64,000 nt of DNA, taken from positions 1 to 64,000 of the forward strand of contig NZ_SDWT01000002.1 of NCBI RefSeq assembly GCF_004137255.1. Direction: 5' to 3'. Numbering within the stretch: the stretch's first letter is position 1; each line of letters opens with the position of its first letter. Below the pieces are notes generated by a model that saw only the letters and a program-made list of their open reading frames with translations, was not told the origin of the DNA and searched no databases. A program made the translations under genes and the position numbers. Shown piece after piece: positions 47,738 through 58,138 of the stretch. Source of the DNA: Nocardioides oleivorans (GTDB lineage: Bacteria > Actinomycetota > Actinomycetes > Propionibacteriales > Nocardioidaceae).

Positions 47738-47816
47738 GTCAGGGGGTCGCAGGTTCAAATCCTGTCAGCCCGACCGAATCGAAGCCCCTGACCTGCGGAA
47801 ACGCAGGTCAGGGGCT
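47738..47816 (+). repeat. attR: displaced tRNA-Pro 3' end
   Basis: Copy of 33420-33498 with one mismatch, carrying the last 36 nt of tRNA-Pro and its terminator hairpin (47783-47816) but not the tRNA 5' half. It marks the right boundary of the island and is not a functional tRNA. Confidence 0.9.
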
Positions 47817-47856
47817 TCGTCGGTCTTGAGCCAGGCGTCCACGCGCGCCGCTCGCG

Positions 47857-47919
47857 CACGGCTGCTGGCGCAGCTCGCCTCTGGGGTCAGGTGATCCGGT
47901 CGCGGAACCAGGTCGTCGT
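47857..47919 (+). repeat. 63-bp direct repeat, left copy
   Basis: Matches 51916-51978 at 59 of 63 positions, including 41 identical bases in a row from 47870. It corresponds on the minus strand to the 3' end (TTTWFRDRIT, then stop) of the small gene at 51946-52194, here without the rest of the gene. Confidence 0.85.
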
Positions 47920-47933
47920 CGTCGCCCTGTCGC

Positions 47934-47939
47934 TAGGCT
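47934..47939 (+). promoter_or_regulatory. Putative -10 box of pta
   Basis: TAGGCT ends 6 nt before the pta ATG with no Shine-Dalgarno, suggesting a leaderless pta-ackA transcript. Confidence 0.5.
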
Positions 47940-47945
47940 CGGCCC

Positions 47946-50020
47946 ATGGCACGCAGCGTGTACGTGGCCGGGGTCGAGGGTTTCACCGGCAAGTCGGCGG
48001 TGGCCCTCGGGGTGCTGGAACAGCTGTCCAGGCGCGTGGCACGCGTGGCGGTGTTCCGACCGGTCGTGCGTGCCACGGCGTCAACCGGCGAGGTCGACGA
48101 CTACGTGCTCGACCTGCTCGTGTCCCGTGATGCGGTGTCGTTGTCGTACGACGAGTGCGTGGGAGTGAGCTACGACGACGTGCACGCCGACCCCGAGGGC
48201 GCGATGGAGCGGATCGTCGCGCGCTACCACCAGGTCGCGGAGCAGAGCGATGCGGTGGTGATCGTCGGCAGCGACTACACCGACGTCGGTGCGCCGGCGG
48301 AGTTCGCGTTCAACGCCCGGGTCGCCGCCAACCTGGGCGCACCGGTGCTGCTGGTCCTCAACGGTCACGGCCGCGACGCCCACCAGCTGCGCTCCGCCGC
48401 GGCGATGGCCGAGGTCGAGCTCGCCGCCAACCACGCCACGCTCTTCGCAGTGATCGCCAACCGGGTCGACCCGGAGGCCACCGAACGGACCGCTGCCGCG
48501 CTGCGTCGCGATGGCGGCGTACCAGCCTTCGCCATGCCCGAGCAACCCTTGCTCAGCGCGCCCTCCGTGGGCGACCTGATGGCGGCCTGCGACGGTCGGC
48601 TGCTCCGGGGGGACCACGGCCAGCTGGCGCGCGAGGTCCCCGGTCTGGTGGTGGCGGCGATGACCATGCCGAACGTGCTGGACCGGCTCTTCGACGGTGC
48701 CTTGGTGGTCACTCCCGGGGACCGGCCAGAGGTGGTCCTCGGCGTCCTCACCGCACACCAGTCGGCCAGCTTCCCGCAGATCTCGGGCATCGTCCTCAAC
48801 GGCGGGCTCGAGCTGCCCGAGCAGGTCGAGCGCCTGCTCGACGGGCTCGAGGTCGCCCTCCCGATGATCACCACCGAGCTGGGGACCCACGCGACGTCGA
48901 CCGCGCTGACCAACCGCCGCGGCCGACTGGACAAGGACTCGCCACGCAAGATCGCTACGGCGTTGACGCTCTTCGACGACCACGTCGACGGCGAGGAGCT
49001 GATGAACGGGCTCGAGGTGGCACGCACGTCGGTCGTCACCCCGCTGATGTTCGAGCACCGGGTGCTCGACGATGCCATCGCCGACCGACGCCACATCGTG
49101 CTGCCGGAGGGGGAGGAGGAGCGGATCCTGCGCGCGGCCGACATCCTGCTGCGCCGCAACGTCGCCGACCTCACCCTGCTCGGCGACCCGATGGTCGTCC
49201 GGGCCAAGGCTGCCCACCTGGGCATCGACGTCTCGGCGGCACGACTGCTCAGCCCCCTCGACGAGTCGCTGCGCGAGCGATTCGCCCAGGAGTACCACCA
49301 GCGACGCTCGTACAAGGGCATCGACCTCGACGCGGCCCGCGACATCGTCGTCGACGTGTCCTACTTCGGCACGATGATGGTCGAGCTCGGCCTGGCCGAC
49401 GGCATGGTGTCAGGGGCCGTGCACACCACCGCGCACACCATCCGCCCGGCCCTGGAGGTGATCCGCACGGCCCCCGAGGTGTCGGTGGTGTCGTCGGTCT
49501 TCTTCATGTGCCTGCGGGACCAGGTGCTCGTCTACGGCGACTGCGCGGTCAACCCCGACCCCACTGCTGCGCAGCTGGCCGACATCGCCATCGCGTCGGC
49601 ACGCACCGCGGAGGCCTTCGGCGTCGAGCCGAGGGTCGCGATGCTGTCGTACTCCACCGGCACGTCGGGCAGCGGCACCGACGTCGAGAAGGTGACCGAG
49701 GCGACGGCCCGCGTCCGCGAGCGTGCGCCCGAGCTCCTCGTCGAGGGCCCGATCCAGTACGACGCCGCGATCGACGCCGCGGTCGCCCGCACCAAGCTGC
49801 CCGACTCGGCGGTGGCCGGTCGAGCCACCGTCTTCGTCTTCCCCGACCTCAACACCGGCAACAACACCTACAAGGCCGTGCAGCGCTCAGCCGGTGCGCT
49901 GGCTGTCGGCCCGGTGCTGCAGGGACTCCGCAAGCCCGTCAACGACCTCTCCCGAGGTGCCCTGGTCCGCGACATCGTCAACACCGTCGCCATCACCGCG
50001 ATCCAGGCGCAGGGACAGTC

Positions 50021-50024
<4 letters not shown>
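47946..50024 (+). CDS. pta: Phosphate acetyltransferase
   Basis: 692-residue long-form phosphotransacetylase, interconverting acetyl-CoA and acetyl phosphate. The N-terminal dethiobiotin-synthetase-like P-loop domain starts YVAGVEGFTGKSAVALGVLE. The central DRTGG domain covers about residues 205-340. The C-terminal PTA_PTB catalytic domain begins near 365 with MFEHRVLDDAIADRRHIVLP and contains GMVSGAVHTTAHTIRPALEV, AMLSYSTGTSGSG and FPDLNTGNNTYKAVQRSAGA. Length fits the E. coli-type enzyme. It overlaps ackA by 4 bp. Confidence 0.97.
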
Positions 50025-51214
<1,190 letters not shown>

Positions 51215-51387
51215 CCCGGACTGCCGTCGGACGTGCCAAGCCGTGCCCCTCGTCCCGCGCTTGGGGAATGGGTTCCGCTGTGGCGGGTAGTGAGCGGGAC
51301 GCACGGTTCCTGAGACAGACACTTCGCGGCAGACCCACTCTCCTGCCACCCTCGTGGTCCCCACCGCAACTCGGAAGGCGTCCCCCC

Positions 51388-51837
51388 GTGCCCACCCGAA
51401 CCCTCCTTGCCCTCATCCTCCCTGCCCTCCTACTGGCCCTCGGTCCAGCTCCTGTCGCACACGCGCAATCTCCGAGCACCTACGAACGCCAAGTCGTGAA
51501 GGCGACGAACAAGGTCCGCGTCAGCCACGCGCTGAACCCCCTGAAGGGCTCCGCCTGCCTGAGCGACTACGCCGAGCGGCAAGCGCGGCAGATGTCCCGC
51601 CAAGGCTCTCTGTCCCACCAGGACCTGAGCGCGGTGTCGCACGCTTGTGGCCTGAGGCGCGTCGCTGAGAACGTCGCCGCCGGCTTCTCGAACGGGCGCA
51701 CCGTCGTCAGGTCTGCGTGGATGCACTCGTCGAGTCACCGCGGGAACATCCTGACGTCCGCTCACCGCGTCACCTCCGTCGGCGCCGTCCGGGATGCCGC
51801 CGGTCGGTGGTGGACCGTCCAGCTGCTGGGTCGCTAG
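51388..51837 (+). CDS. Secreted CAP-domain (SCP/PR1) protein
   Basis: 149-residue exported protein. Signal peptide VPTRTLLALILPALLLALGP continues to an AHA cleavage site near residue 27. The mature part is one CAP domain: VVKATNKVRVSHALNPLKGS, LSDYAERQARQMSRQGSLSH, RRVAENVAAGF and SAWMHSSSHRGNILTSAHRV. The His in LSHQDL, Glu in ENVA and His in SSHRGNIL match the CAP cavity. GTG at 51388 was chosen because it begins the signal peptide, with GGAAGG upstream. Role in bacteria is unclear. Confidence 0.88.
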   Translation: MPTRTLLALILPALLLALGPAPVAHAQSPSTYERQVVKATNKVRVSHALNPLKGSACLSDYAERQARQMSRQGSLSHQDLSAVSHACGLRRVAENVAAGFSNGRTVVRSAWMHSSSHRGNILTSAHRVTSVGAVRDAAGRWWTVQLLGR

Positions 51838-51915
51838 CGGGACCGAGCGGGACGAGTCACCGCTCGGTCGGGCAGGCCGCGACGGTCTTCGACTCGGCGA
51901 AGCTGCGACCCCCTC

Positions 51916-51978
51916 CACGGCCGTTGGTGCAGCTCGCCTCTGGGGTCAGGTGATCCGGTCGCGGAACCACGTCGTCGT
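51916..51978 (+). repeat. 63-bp direct repeat, right copy
   Basis: See the left copy at 47857. This copy includes the 3' end and downstream region of the intact small gene at 51946-52194. Repeat spacing is 4,059 bp, enclosing pta, ackA and the CAP gene. Confidence 0.85.
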
Positions 51979-52194
51979 ACCCGGCGCCATGCCTCGTGAC
52001 TTGGGCATCTGGTCGAGCGGCGCCACGATCAGTGCCGCGTCGTGCGGAAGTGACCACTTGAGCGCGTGGTAGACCGCGCTCAAGCTCTCGGTGCTGTCCA
52101 GGGCGAGCAGTCCTGGCGCAATGGTCCGCGCCTCGGTCCACGGACCCTCGAGGTCGTGCGGGGGATCGGATGTCCAGGCAAGGTAGGCGGTCAC
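51946..52194 (-). CDS. Hypothetical protein, 82 aa
   Basis: 82-residue soluble protein with GTG start. A central helix-like stretch ESLSAVYHALKWSLPHDAAL leads to IVAPLDQMPKSRGMAPG, and the end is TTTWFRDRIT. I do not recognise the family. It seems real because its 3' end, including the same frame and stop codon, exists as a second copy at 47857-47919, and coding bias is good. No operon partner is obvious. Confidence 0.6.
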   Translation of the reverse strand: MTAYLAWTSDPPHDLEGPWTEARTIAPGLLALDSTESLSAVYHALKWSLPHDAALIVAPLDQMPKSRGMAPGTTTWFRDRIT

Positions 52195-52233
52195 GACGTT
52201 CCCGGGCTGGGGTGCTGGCGCGGTCGGTCCGCG

Positions 52234-52419
52234 TCAGCTGTGGGGAGCGTCGTCGGGCGGTGCTGCGGGCATCCCGCTGGGGTCTGGGTTGATCTCGGGC
52301 TCGGGACTGGTCGTCGGGTCACTGCCGGGCTCGGGCACCTGGCCGGGCTGGATGGGGTCCGGGTCGCCTGACGGGACGACCTCGGGGTCTCCGGTGGGTT
52401 CTTGGGGTGTCGTGGTCAT
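52234..52419 (-). CDS. Small Pro/Asp-rich hypothetical protein
   Basis: 61-residue low-complexity protein rich in Pro, Asp, Gly and Thr (PSGDPDPIQPGQVPEPGSDP and similar), with no signal peptide or membrane segment, probably disordered. GGAGG lies only 1 nt before the ATG, which weakens the case. It could be a real small acidic protein or a chance frame. Confidence 0.4.
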   Translation of the reverse strand: MTTTPQEPTGDPEVVPSGDPDPIQPGQVPEPGSDPTTSPEPEINPDPSGMPAAPPDDAPHS

Positions 52420-52639
52420 GCCTCCGGTCTACGCGTCGTGCACCCGGGCGGACCACGCCCGAAGGGGGTGGATGCGCGCGGAGGTGTGCTCGTGCGGCTC
52501 CGAGTGCCGGGGGATGGGGTTCTCCACCAGGGTGAGCTGGGAGGTGGGACTGCGCGCCCACCCCTCAGGGTCTGCACGCTGCCCGTCCCCGCCGATCTAC
52601 TCGGTGGGAGCTGTCCACACGTCCGAGGAGGACTTCGCG

Positions 52640-52888
52640 ATGACCCAGCTCCGTGCCGTGGCACTGGCCCGCAGCTTCGACCCGACCCCCGCACGATCGA
52701 GCTCCGAGCTTCTCGCACGACAGGTGCTGGACCCGTCTCGCGATGACGTCACCAGCGAGGTCGTCCTGGTGGTCGCCCACGACGTACGTCCAGGGGTCGA
52801 TCTCGACGTGGGGGAGTGTGACCAGTGGCCGGCCATCCGCCAGCGCATCACCGACGCGGCCGAGCCGCACGAGGAGGGACACCCATGA
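52640..52888 (+). CDS. Small protein upstream of SDR, 82 aa
   Basis: 82-residue soluble acidic protein with no known motif. Segments DPSRDDVTSEVVLVVAHDVR and PGVDLDVGECDQWPAIRQRI suggest a small alpha/beta unit. Clear RBS GAGGAGG at 52625 before ATG 52640. Its stop overlaps the SDR ATG by 4 bp, so co-translation with the dehydrogenase is likely. Function unknown. Confidence 0.65.
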   Translation: MTQLRAVALARSFDPTPARSSSELLARQVLDPSRDDVTSEVVLVVAHDVRPGVDLDVGECDQWPAIRQRITDAAEPHEEGHP

Positions 52889-53646
52889 GCAGGTTCACCG
52901 ACCGGGTCGCCATCGTCACGGGCGGTGGTTCCGGCATCGGCGCGGCCACCGCCCGGCTCCTCGCCATGGAGGGCGCCACCGTCGTCATCGCCGGCCGCCG
53001 GGTCGAGAAGCTCGAGGAAGTGGCCGCGTCCGTCGACGGCGTCATCGTTCCGCGCAAGCTGGACGTGACCGATCGAGCGGCGGTCACCGCGGCCGTCGAC
53101 GAGGTCGCCGCCGAGCACGGGCGGTTGGACGTCCTGGTCAACAACGCCGGCATCGGACCGTCGGGCCCTGCCGACGAGGTCGGTGACGACGATTGGGACC
53201 AGATGATGGCGACGGTCCTCAGTGGCGCGTTCATCGCCTCTCGCGCGGCCCTGCCCCACCTGGTGCAGGGCGGTGGCAACATCGTGAACGTCTGCTCGGT
53301 GTCCGGTATCGGCGGTGATTGGGGCGGCGCTGCCTACAACGCCGCCAAGGGTGGCCTGGCCAACCTCACGCGGGCCATGGCGCTGGACCACGCCGGCGAC
53401 GGCGTGCGGGTCAATGCGGTCGCACCCACGTTCACCGAGACCGAGATGACCTCCGGGATGGGCGAGGACGACGACTTGATGAACCGGTTCATGGAGCGGC
53501 TGCCGATGGGCCGCCCGGCGAAGCCGGAGGAGGTCGCGTGGGCGATCGCCTTCCTGGCCAGCCACGACGCGTCGTACGTCAACGGGGTGGTGCTGCCGGT
53601 CGACGGAGGGCTGTCGGCCTCGAACGGTCAGCCGCGCCTCGGCTGA
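52885..53646 (+). CDS. Short-chain dehydrogenase/reductase
   Basis: 253-residue classical SDR, an NAD(P)-dependent oxidoreductase. Cofactor motif TGGGSGIGAATARLLA is at about residues 13-28, then LDVLVNNAGIG, the catalytic Ser in VNVCSVSGIGG and Tyr-x3-Lys in AAYNAAKGGLANL. PVDGGLSASNG marks the C-terminal end. R-R after the second strand (IAGRRVEKL) favours NADP(H). Substrate unknown. GAGGAGGGACACCC precedes the ATG. Confidence 0.93.
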   Translation: MSRFTDRVAIVTGGGSGIGAATARLLAMEGATVVIAGRRVEKLEEVAASVDGVIVPRKLDVTDRAAVTAAVDEVAAEHGRLDVLVNNAGIGPSGPADEVGDDDWDQMMATVLSGAFIASRAALPHLVQGGGNIVNVCSVSGIGGDWGGAAYNAAKGGLANLTRAMALDHAGDGVRVNAVAPTFTETEMTSGMGEDDDLMNRFMERLPMGRPAKPEEVAWAIAFLASHDASYVNGVVLPVDGGLSASNGQPRLG

Positions 53647-53719
53647 GCGCGAAGGACTGCCGGCATGGAGACTGCGCCGTGCCGCATCGAGTGTGTGCGC
53701 CTCGTGCCCGATGGCCGCG

Positions 53720-54328
53720 TCACTGCGGGCGGCGCATGTCGAACCGGTTGCTGGTGTCGATCCCGAAGTAGGCCGTCGGACCGCCCGCCCGCAGGATCGG
53801 CTGTGCCCGGGCGGTGTCGTAGATGCCGTCCACGAGCAAGTCCTCGTCGATGTGCACGCCGACCACCTCACCGACGGTGAACCACGAGCCGCTGGCCTCA
53901 CCCGACGCGGTGTGCAGCTCGACGATCTGGGTGACTCGGCACTCGAAGGAGACCGGCGCTGCAGCGACGCGAGGCACCTCGACCTCCAGCGAGGCCACGG
54001 CCTCGAGCCCGGCTGCCTCGAACTCGTCGACGTCGTCGGTGGTGGAGGTTGCGTTCATCTGCTCAGCCAGTGACCGGGTGGCGAGGTTCCAGGTGAACTC
54101 GCGGGTCGCTTCTGCGTTGGCCACCGTGCCTTTCCAGCCGTTGCTGGAGAAACCCACCAGTGGCGGGGTGTAGTTGAGCGCATTGAAGAAGCTGTACGGC
54201 GCGAGGTTGCGCCGGCCCTGCCCGTCCAGTGTCGCGATCCAGCCGATCGGGCGCGGGGCGACGATGGAGTTGAAGGGGTCGTGTGGCAGCCGGTGGCCGT
54301 CCGCAGGGCGGTAGAAGTGTTCGCTCAC
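53720..54328 (-). CDS. Flavin reductase family protein
   Basis: 202-residue FMN-binding split-barrel protein. The family start FNSIVAPRPIGWIATLDGQG, then NLAPYSFFNALNYTPPLVGF with the FMN-phosphate contacts, VSFECRVTQIVELH and FTVGEVVGVHIDEDLLVDG match the flavin reductase/DIM6-NTAB group. These supply reduced flavin to oxygenases or reduce small substrates. GTG at 54328 begins the domain. Convergent with the SDR gene. Confidence 0.88.
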   Translation of the reverse strand: MSEHFYRPADGHRLPHDPFNSIVAPRPIGWIATLDGQGRRNLAPYSFFNALNYTPPLVGFSSNGWKGTVANAEATREFTWNLATRSLAEQMNATSTTDDVDEFEAAGLEAVASLEVEVPRVAAAPVSFECRVTQIVELHTASGEASGSWFTVGEVVGVHIDEDLLVDGIYDTARAQPILRAGGPTAYFGIDTSNRFDMRRPQ

Positions 54329-54545
54329 CCGTCCATGACACCACCAGAGCGGTTGGCACCCCCGGCCACGCGGACAGCACCCATGACGTCCACCCGTGGT
54401 GCCGCAAAGATCCGGCAGACCAGCGCGACGGCGCGATGGTGCACTCATCTCAGCAGAACGGGCGTCCCCCAACAGGCGGCGGCACGCCGTACCAACGCGG
54501 CCGCAATCGATGGCGCGCGGCGGGAGTCCCTGAGACAGTTGAGTC

Positions 54546-54935
54546 ATGACCGGACGGGCTCATCCCGGGGTAGACGCCTACATCGCTGAGCTGCCGGAGT
54601 GGCAGCGTCTGATCTGCGAGCAGTTGCGTCACCTCGTCTGGGCCGTGGATCCGGACATCGAAGAGACGGTGAAACGGACGGTGCAGCCGTACTTCGTCCT
54701 CGATGGGAATGTCTGTGCCCTACTGGCCACGAGGGACCACGTGAACCTGTTCTTGTACGACCCGACCGTCAGCGATCCCGAAGGGGTTGTCAACCAGGGC
54801 CACGGCAACGCGACGGGCCGCGCGATACAGGTTTTCAAGAACGATGAGATCAACCTCGACGCGGTGAGCGGGATCTTGTCCGAGATCGTGGCTCACAACC
54901 GTCAAGGTGGCTGGCGCCGACTCGCAAAGCCGTAG
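54546..54935 (+). CDS. DUF1801 domain protein
   Basis: 129-residue protein of the DUF1801/YdhG group: HPGVDAYIAELPEWQRLICE, then VWAVDPDIEETVKRTVQPYF, VCALLATRDHVNLFLYDPTV and the C-terminal AIQVFKNDEINLDAVSGILS. The fold is iron-transport-frataxin-like; biochemical role is unknown. The start lies about 220 bases from the divergent flavin reductase. No partner gene is evident. Confidence 0.85.
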   Translation: MTGRAHPGVDAYIAELPEWQRLICEQLRHLVWAVDPDIEETVKRTVQPYFVLDGNVCALLATRDHVNLFLYDPTVSDPEGVVNQGHGNATGRAIQVFKNDEINLDAVSGILSEIVAHNRQGGWRRLAKP

Positions 54936-55228
54936 CCTGGCGAGTCCGACGACCGGTAGGACACCGAGTCCGTGTGGTGGAGCGGCGCGCGCGGTGACGT
55001 GACCCTCGGACCCGTCCACCGACGACGTGTCCCACCCGTTGGGGGCCGTCGGCCCCGCGCTGGGGTTGCCAATCGGTGCCACCCGTGGTTCTGTTTACAA
55101 CGTAAGCCACGCATCCGTGGCGCTACCCCGGACCTCGGTGGCGCGGACTCATGCAGTCCGACCCGAGGTCCCCTGTCGTGGTCTGTCTGTCGTCCGTGCC
55201 GCTGAGTCCCACGCACTGGAGGAAGACC

Positions 55229-56044
55229 ATGAAATCCTTGACAGACGGGCTCAGCGACGGGCTGAGCACGATGGCCGAGTTCCTGCCCAAACTCGTGCTG
55301 TTCCTGATCATCCTGGTCATCGGGATGATCATCGCGAAGGTCATCGGCAAGGCCCTGAGCGCCCTGCTCGAGCGGGTCGGCTTCGACAAGGCCGTGGAAC
55401 GCGGCGGGGTGAAGAAGGCCCTGGCCAACTCCAAGATGGACGCCAGCGACGTCATCGCCAAGCTCGTCTACTACACACTGATGCTGTTCGTGCTGCAGCT
55501 CGCCTTCGGCGTCTTCGGCCCCAACCCGATCAGCGACCTGCTCAGCCAGGTCATCACGTTCCTGCCCAAGATCATCGTGGCGATCATCATCCTGGTGGTC
55601 GCCTCCGCGATCGCTGCGGCCGTCAAGACCCTGGTCGAGGGCTCCCTCGGGGGCCTGTCCTACGGCAAGGCCCTGGCCAACGCTGCCTCGATCTTCGTCC
55701 TCTTCCTGGGCGTCGTCGCGGCTCTCAACCAGGTCGAGATCGCCACCACGGTGACCCTGCCCGTCCTCATCGCCATCCTCGCGGCCGTCGTCGGTGTGAT
55801 CGTCGTCGGTGTCGGCGGCGGTCTGGTCAAGCCCATGCAAGAGCGGTGGGAGGGATACCTGACCAAGGCGGAGGAGGAGGCTCCCCGCATCAAGCAGGAG
55901 GCCGCCAACGCGCCGAGCGTGAAGGCCCAGGCCCAGCACGCGAAGGACACGGCCCAGCACGAGGTCCAGTCCTCGTCCAGCAGCGCTACCGACCGCACCA
56001 CCGCCTACGGCGACCCCGCCGCCGGCAGCAGCTCGCGGCTCTGA
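55229..56044 (+). CDS. MscS-like multi-pass membrane protein
   Basis: 271-residue membrane protein with the conserved TM-helix repeat of CmpX/MscS-like small proteins. TM1 is about 19-40 (LPKLVLFLIILVIGMIIAKV), followed by the typical amphipathic KALSALLERVGFDKAVERGG. TM2 covers about 85-105, TM3 118-142, and TM4-TM5 165-215 (SIFVLFLGVVAAL, VLIAILAAVVGVIVVGVGGG). The last 55 residues are a charged, Ala/Ser-rich cytosolic tail. It lacks the MscS beta domain, so channel activity is uncertain. GGAGGAAG precedes the ATG. Confidence 0.85.
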   Translation: MKSLTDGLSDGLSTMAEFLPKLVLFLIILVIGMIIAKVIGKALSALLERVGFDKAVERGGVKKALANSKMDASDVIAKLVYYTLMLFVLQLAFGVFGPNPISDLLSQVITFLPKIIVAIIILVVASAIAAAVKTLVEGSLGGLSYGKALANAASIFVLFLGVVAALNQVEIATTVTLPVLIAILAAVVGVIVVGVGGGLVKPMQERWEGYLTKAEEEAPRIKQEAANAPSVKAQAQHAKDTAQHEVQSSSSSATDRTTAYGDPAAGSSSRL

Positions 56045-56062
56045 CGATCGGCTCGAGCCCGG

Positions 56063-56094
56063 CAGGTCTGGCGGACCGGTGTTCGCCAGACCTG
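56063..56094. terminator. Bidirectional terminator
   Basis: Perfect 11-bp stem CAGGTCTGGCG/CGCCAGACCTG with a 10-base loop, between the convergent MscS-like and TetR genes. It has no T-run. Confidence 0.6.
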
Positions 56095-56153
56095 TCGAGG
56101 GACGGACGCGCGGGGGCGACGACGACCACCCGACGGCGGCCCGACCCGAGTCG

Positions 56154-56888
56154 CTAGCGCGCGCCCTGCTCCATGCGCAGCAGGGCCATCCGATCCAGGA
56201 GCTGCTCCAGGGCCTCCTCGAACTCGACGACCGACGTGTCGAGCGACAGGTCGCGACGAAGGCGGCGAACGGTCGGGAAGCTGTCGAGCCCACGGACCTC
56301 GGCATCCTCCTCCAGGACGTCGAGGGGCCCGAGGTCGGCACCGAGGGAGGCGACCTCGAGGAGCAGGTGACCGAGCAGGAAGCTGCTGAACGCCCGGTAG
56401 CACGCCACCGCGGTCTGGTCGTCGAACCCTTCGGCGACGAGGCCGGCCAGGAACGACTCCACCCAGTCCAGGCTCCGGAGCGGCGGTCGGAGCCACGGCG
56501 CCTCAGGCGGGCGAGACGCGACCAGGGGGAAGGCCCGCGGGTGTGCGAGCGCGACACGTCGTACGCCGTGCGCCAGCCGCTGGAGGAAGTCCTGCCAGCC
56601 CTCGCGTGGCATCCGCAGCACGTCGCTGTCGTGCTCCATGTCGCCGACGATGACCTCCACGACCCCGTCGAGCAGCTCCTCCTTGCCGGCGACGTAGCGG
56701 TAGAGCGCCATGGCCTCCACCCCGAGCTGGTCACCGAGACGTCGCATGGTCAGTCCCGGGAGGCCGTGATCGTCGATGAACGCGATCGCCTGATGGAGGA
56801 TCCGCTCTCGATCCAGCTTCTGCCGCGTCGAGGGCGGCGCCAGTCCAGCTGCGACGTCTGCGTCCGCGTCAATGCGTTCCTTGGCCAT
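56154..56888 (-). CDS. TetR-family regulator
   Basis: 244-residue TetR-type regulator. The helix-turn-helix domain (about 25-75) reads LDRERILHQAIAFIDDHGLP, GLTMRRLGDQLGVEAMALYR and YVAGKEELLDGVVEVIVGDM. The C-terminal domain is of the TetR_C tetracycline-repressor type: GWQDFLQRLAHGVRRVALAH, then FDDQTAVACYRAFSSFLLGH. ATG at 56888 was chosen because the sequence further upstream is not conserved in character. Divergent from the epimerase gene, a possible target. Confidence 0.88.
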   Translation of the reverse strand: MAKERIDADADVAAGLAPPSTRQKLDRERILHQAIAFIDDHGLPGLTMRRLGDQLGVEAMALYRYVAGKEELLDGVVEVIVGDMEHDSDVLRMPREGWQDFLQRLAHGVRRVALAHPRAFPLVASRPPEAPWLRPPLRSLDWVESFLAGLVAEGFDDQTAVACYRAFSSFLLGHLLLEVASLGADLGPLDVLEEDAEVRGLDSFPTVRRLRRDLSLDTSVVEFEEALEQLLDRMALLRMEQGAR

Positions 56889-57067
56889 CTCGCTCCTCGT
56901 CGATGACCTTACAGGTCGACCCTCTGCCCGGTCGGTGTCGTGCGCGGGTCCGAGGCCGGGGTGGGTGGGGTGCTGGCAAGGGGCCGGCAGACCGACGCCT
57001 GGCGTGGGCATCAGTCGGGGTGAGGCGGGTACCCGCGGAGAGACGTGCTGACGACCAGGGAGGTCAC

Positions 57068-58135
57068 ATGCGGATCGCGATCACCGGGGCCAGCGGCAAC
57101 GTGGGCTCGGCGCTGGTGCACACGTTGTCCACGCACGGCGACCACGAGGTCGTCGGCGTGGTCCGACGCCCGCCGTCGGGGAGCGAGCGGTTCGCAGGGG
57201 TGGAGTGGCACGCCCTGGACCTGACCCGTGCCGGCTGCGAGCCCGGCCTGGCCGCGGCGTTCGCCGGGTGCGACGCAGTCGTGCACCTCGCGTGGGGGTT
57301 CCAACCCACCCACCGGGAGGACTACCTGGCCGAGCTCGGTGTCGGTGGCACTCGCCGCGTGATCAGGGCCGCCGTGTCCGCCGGGGTGCCGCACCTCGTG
57401 CACATGTCATCGGTCGGCGCCTACTCACCCAAGAAGGACGACAGCCCGGTCGACGAGTCGTGGCCGACCCGAGGTGTCACCAGCTCGACGTACAGCCGGC
57501 ACAAAGCCGCTGCGGAGAGGTTGCTCGACCGCCTGGAGGCCGAGCGGTCGAGCCCGGTGGTCACGCGGCTCCGCCCCGGGATCGTCGGCCAGCGCAGCGC
57601 GGGCAGCGCGTTGCTGCGCTACGGCCTGACCAGTCTCGTGCCGCGCTCGTTGCTTGCACACGTCCCCCTGCTGCCGCTGGATCGTCGACTGGCTATTCCC
57701 ATGGTGCACGCCGACGACCTCGCGGGGGCCGTCGTGCTGGCACTCGAGTCACGGGCTCGTGGGGCGTTCAACGTGGCCGCGCCGCCGGCCGTCACGGCCG
57801 AGGACATCGCCCGGGTGCTCCACGCCCGCCTGGTTCACGTGCCAGCGGCCGCCGTGCGCGTCGCGGTCTCCGCGAGCTGGCACGCCCGCCTCCAACCGCT
57901 GGACGCGGGATGGATCGACCTCGCCTACGCGGTGCCCCTCATGGACACGTCGCGAGCAGTGTCCGAGCTGGGCTGGTCACCGGCCACCACCGCGAGCGAG
58001 GTCCTCGCGGAGACGGTGCTCGGCATGCAGTCCGGGGCAGCCGGCGCCTCGGAGGTACTCCGGGAGCGGACGGTGGGCGGTGGCCTGAGGAAGTTCCTGA
58101 GCGACGGTCCGGTCAGCCGACGCCGCAGGGCCTGA
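57068..58135 (+). CDS. NAD-dependent epimerase/dehydratase family protein
   Basis: 355-residue extended-SDR protein. Cofactor motif ITGASGNVGSALVHTLS is at residues 4-20, AVVHLAWGFQPTH near 78, catalytic Ser in VHMSSVGAYSPK and Tyr-x3-Lys in TYSRHKAAAERLL. The substrate part has RLRPGIVGQRSAGSAL and PMVHADDLAGAVVLAL, and the C-terminal helices are the usual lid. Substrate unknown. ATG at 57068 follows AGGTCAC. Divergent from TetR by 179 bp. Confidence 0.9.
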   Translation: MRIAITGASGNVGSALVHTLSTHGDHEVVGVVRRPPSGSERFAGVEWHALDLTRAGCEPGLAAAFAGCDAVVHLAWGFQPTHREDYLAELGVGGTRRVIRAAVSAGVPHLVHMSSVGAYSPKKDDSPVDESWPTRGVTSSTYSRHKAAAERLLDRLEAERSSPVVTRLRPGIVGQRSAGSALLRYGLTSLVPRSLLAHVPLLPLDRRLAIPMVHADDLAGAVVLALESRARGAFNVAAPPAVTAEDIARVLHARLVHVPAAAVRVAVSASWHARLQPLDAGWIDLAYAVPLMDTSRAVSELGWSPATTASEVLAETVLGMQSGAAGASEVLRERTVGGGLRKFLSDGPVSRRRRA

Positions 58136-58138
58136 CCC

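Larger units (their letters stand above)
33420..47816. mobile_element. Genomic island integrated at tRNA-Pro(GGG)
   Basis: A 14,318-bp unit lies between two 79-bp copies of the tRNA-Pro 3' end plus terminator. The genes inside differ from the flanking backbone: catabolic and stress functions, several local regulator/target pairs, less extreme GC in places, and gaps with degenerate coding sequence. No integrase, excisionase, relaxase or transposase gene is recognisable, so the element looks immobile or trimmed. The gene order outside (der on the left, pta-ackA on the right) is read in the same direction. Confidence 0.85.

Noticed and set aside
47738..47773. A second tRNA-Pro
   Set aside because: Only the 3' 36 nt are present; acceptor 5' strand, D arm and most of the anticodon arm are missing. 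It is the attR copy.
47474..47791. A 105-codon plus-strand gene at the right island end
   Set aside because: It runs through the island repeat and into the tRNA copy, has no RBS and no recognisable domain.
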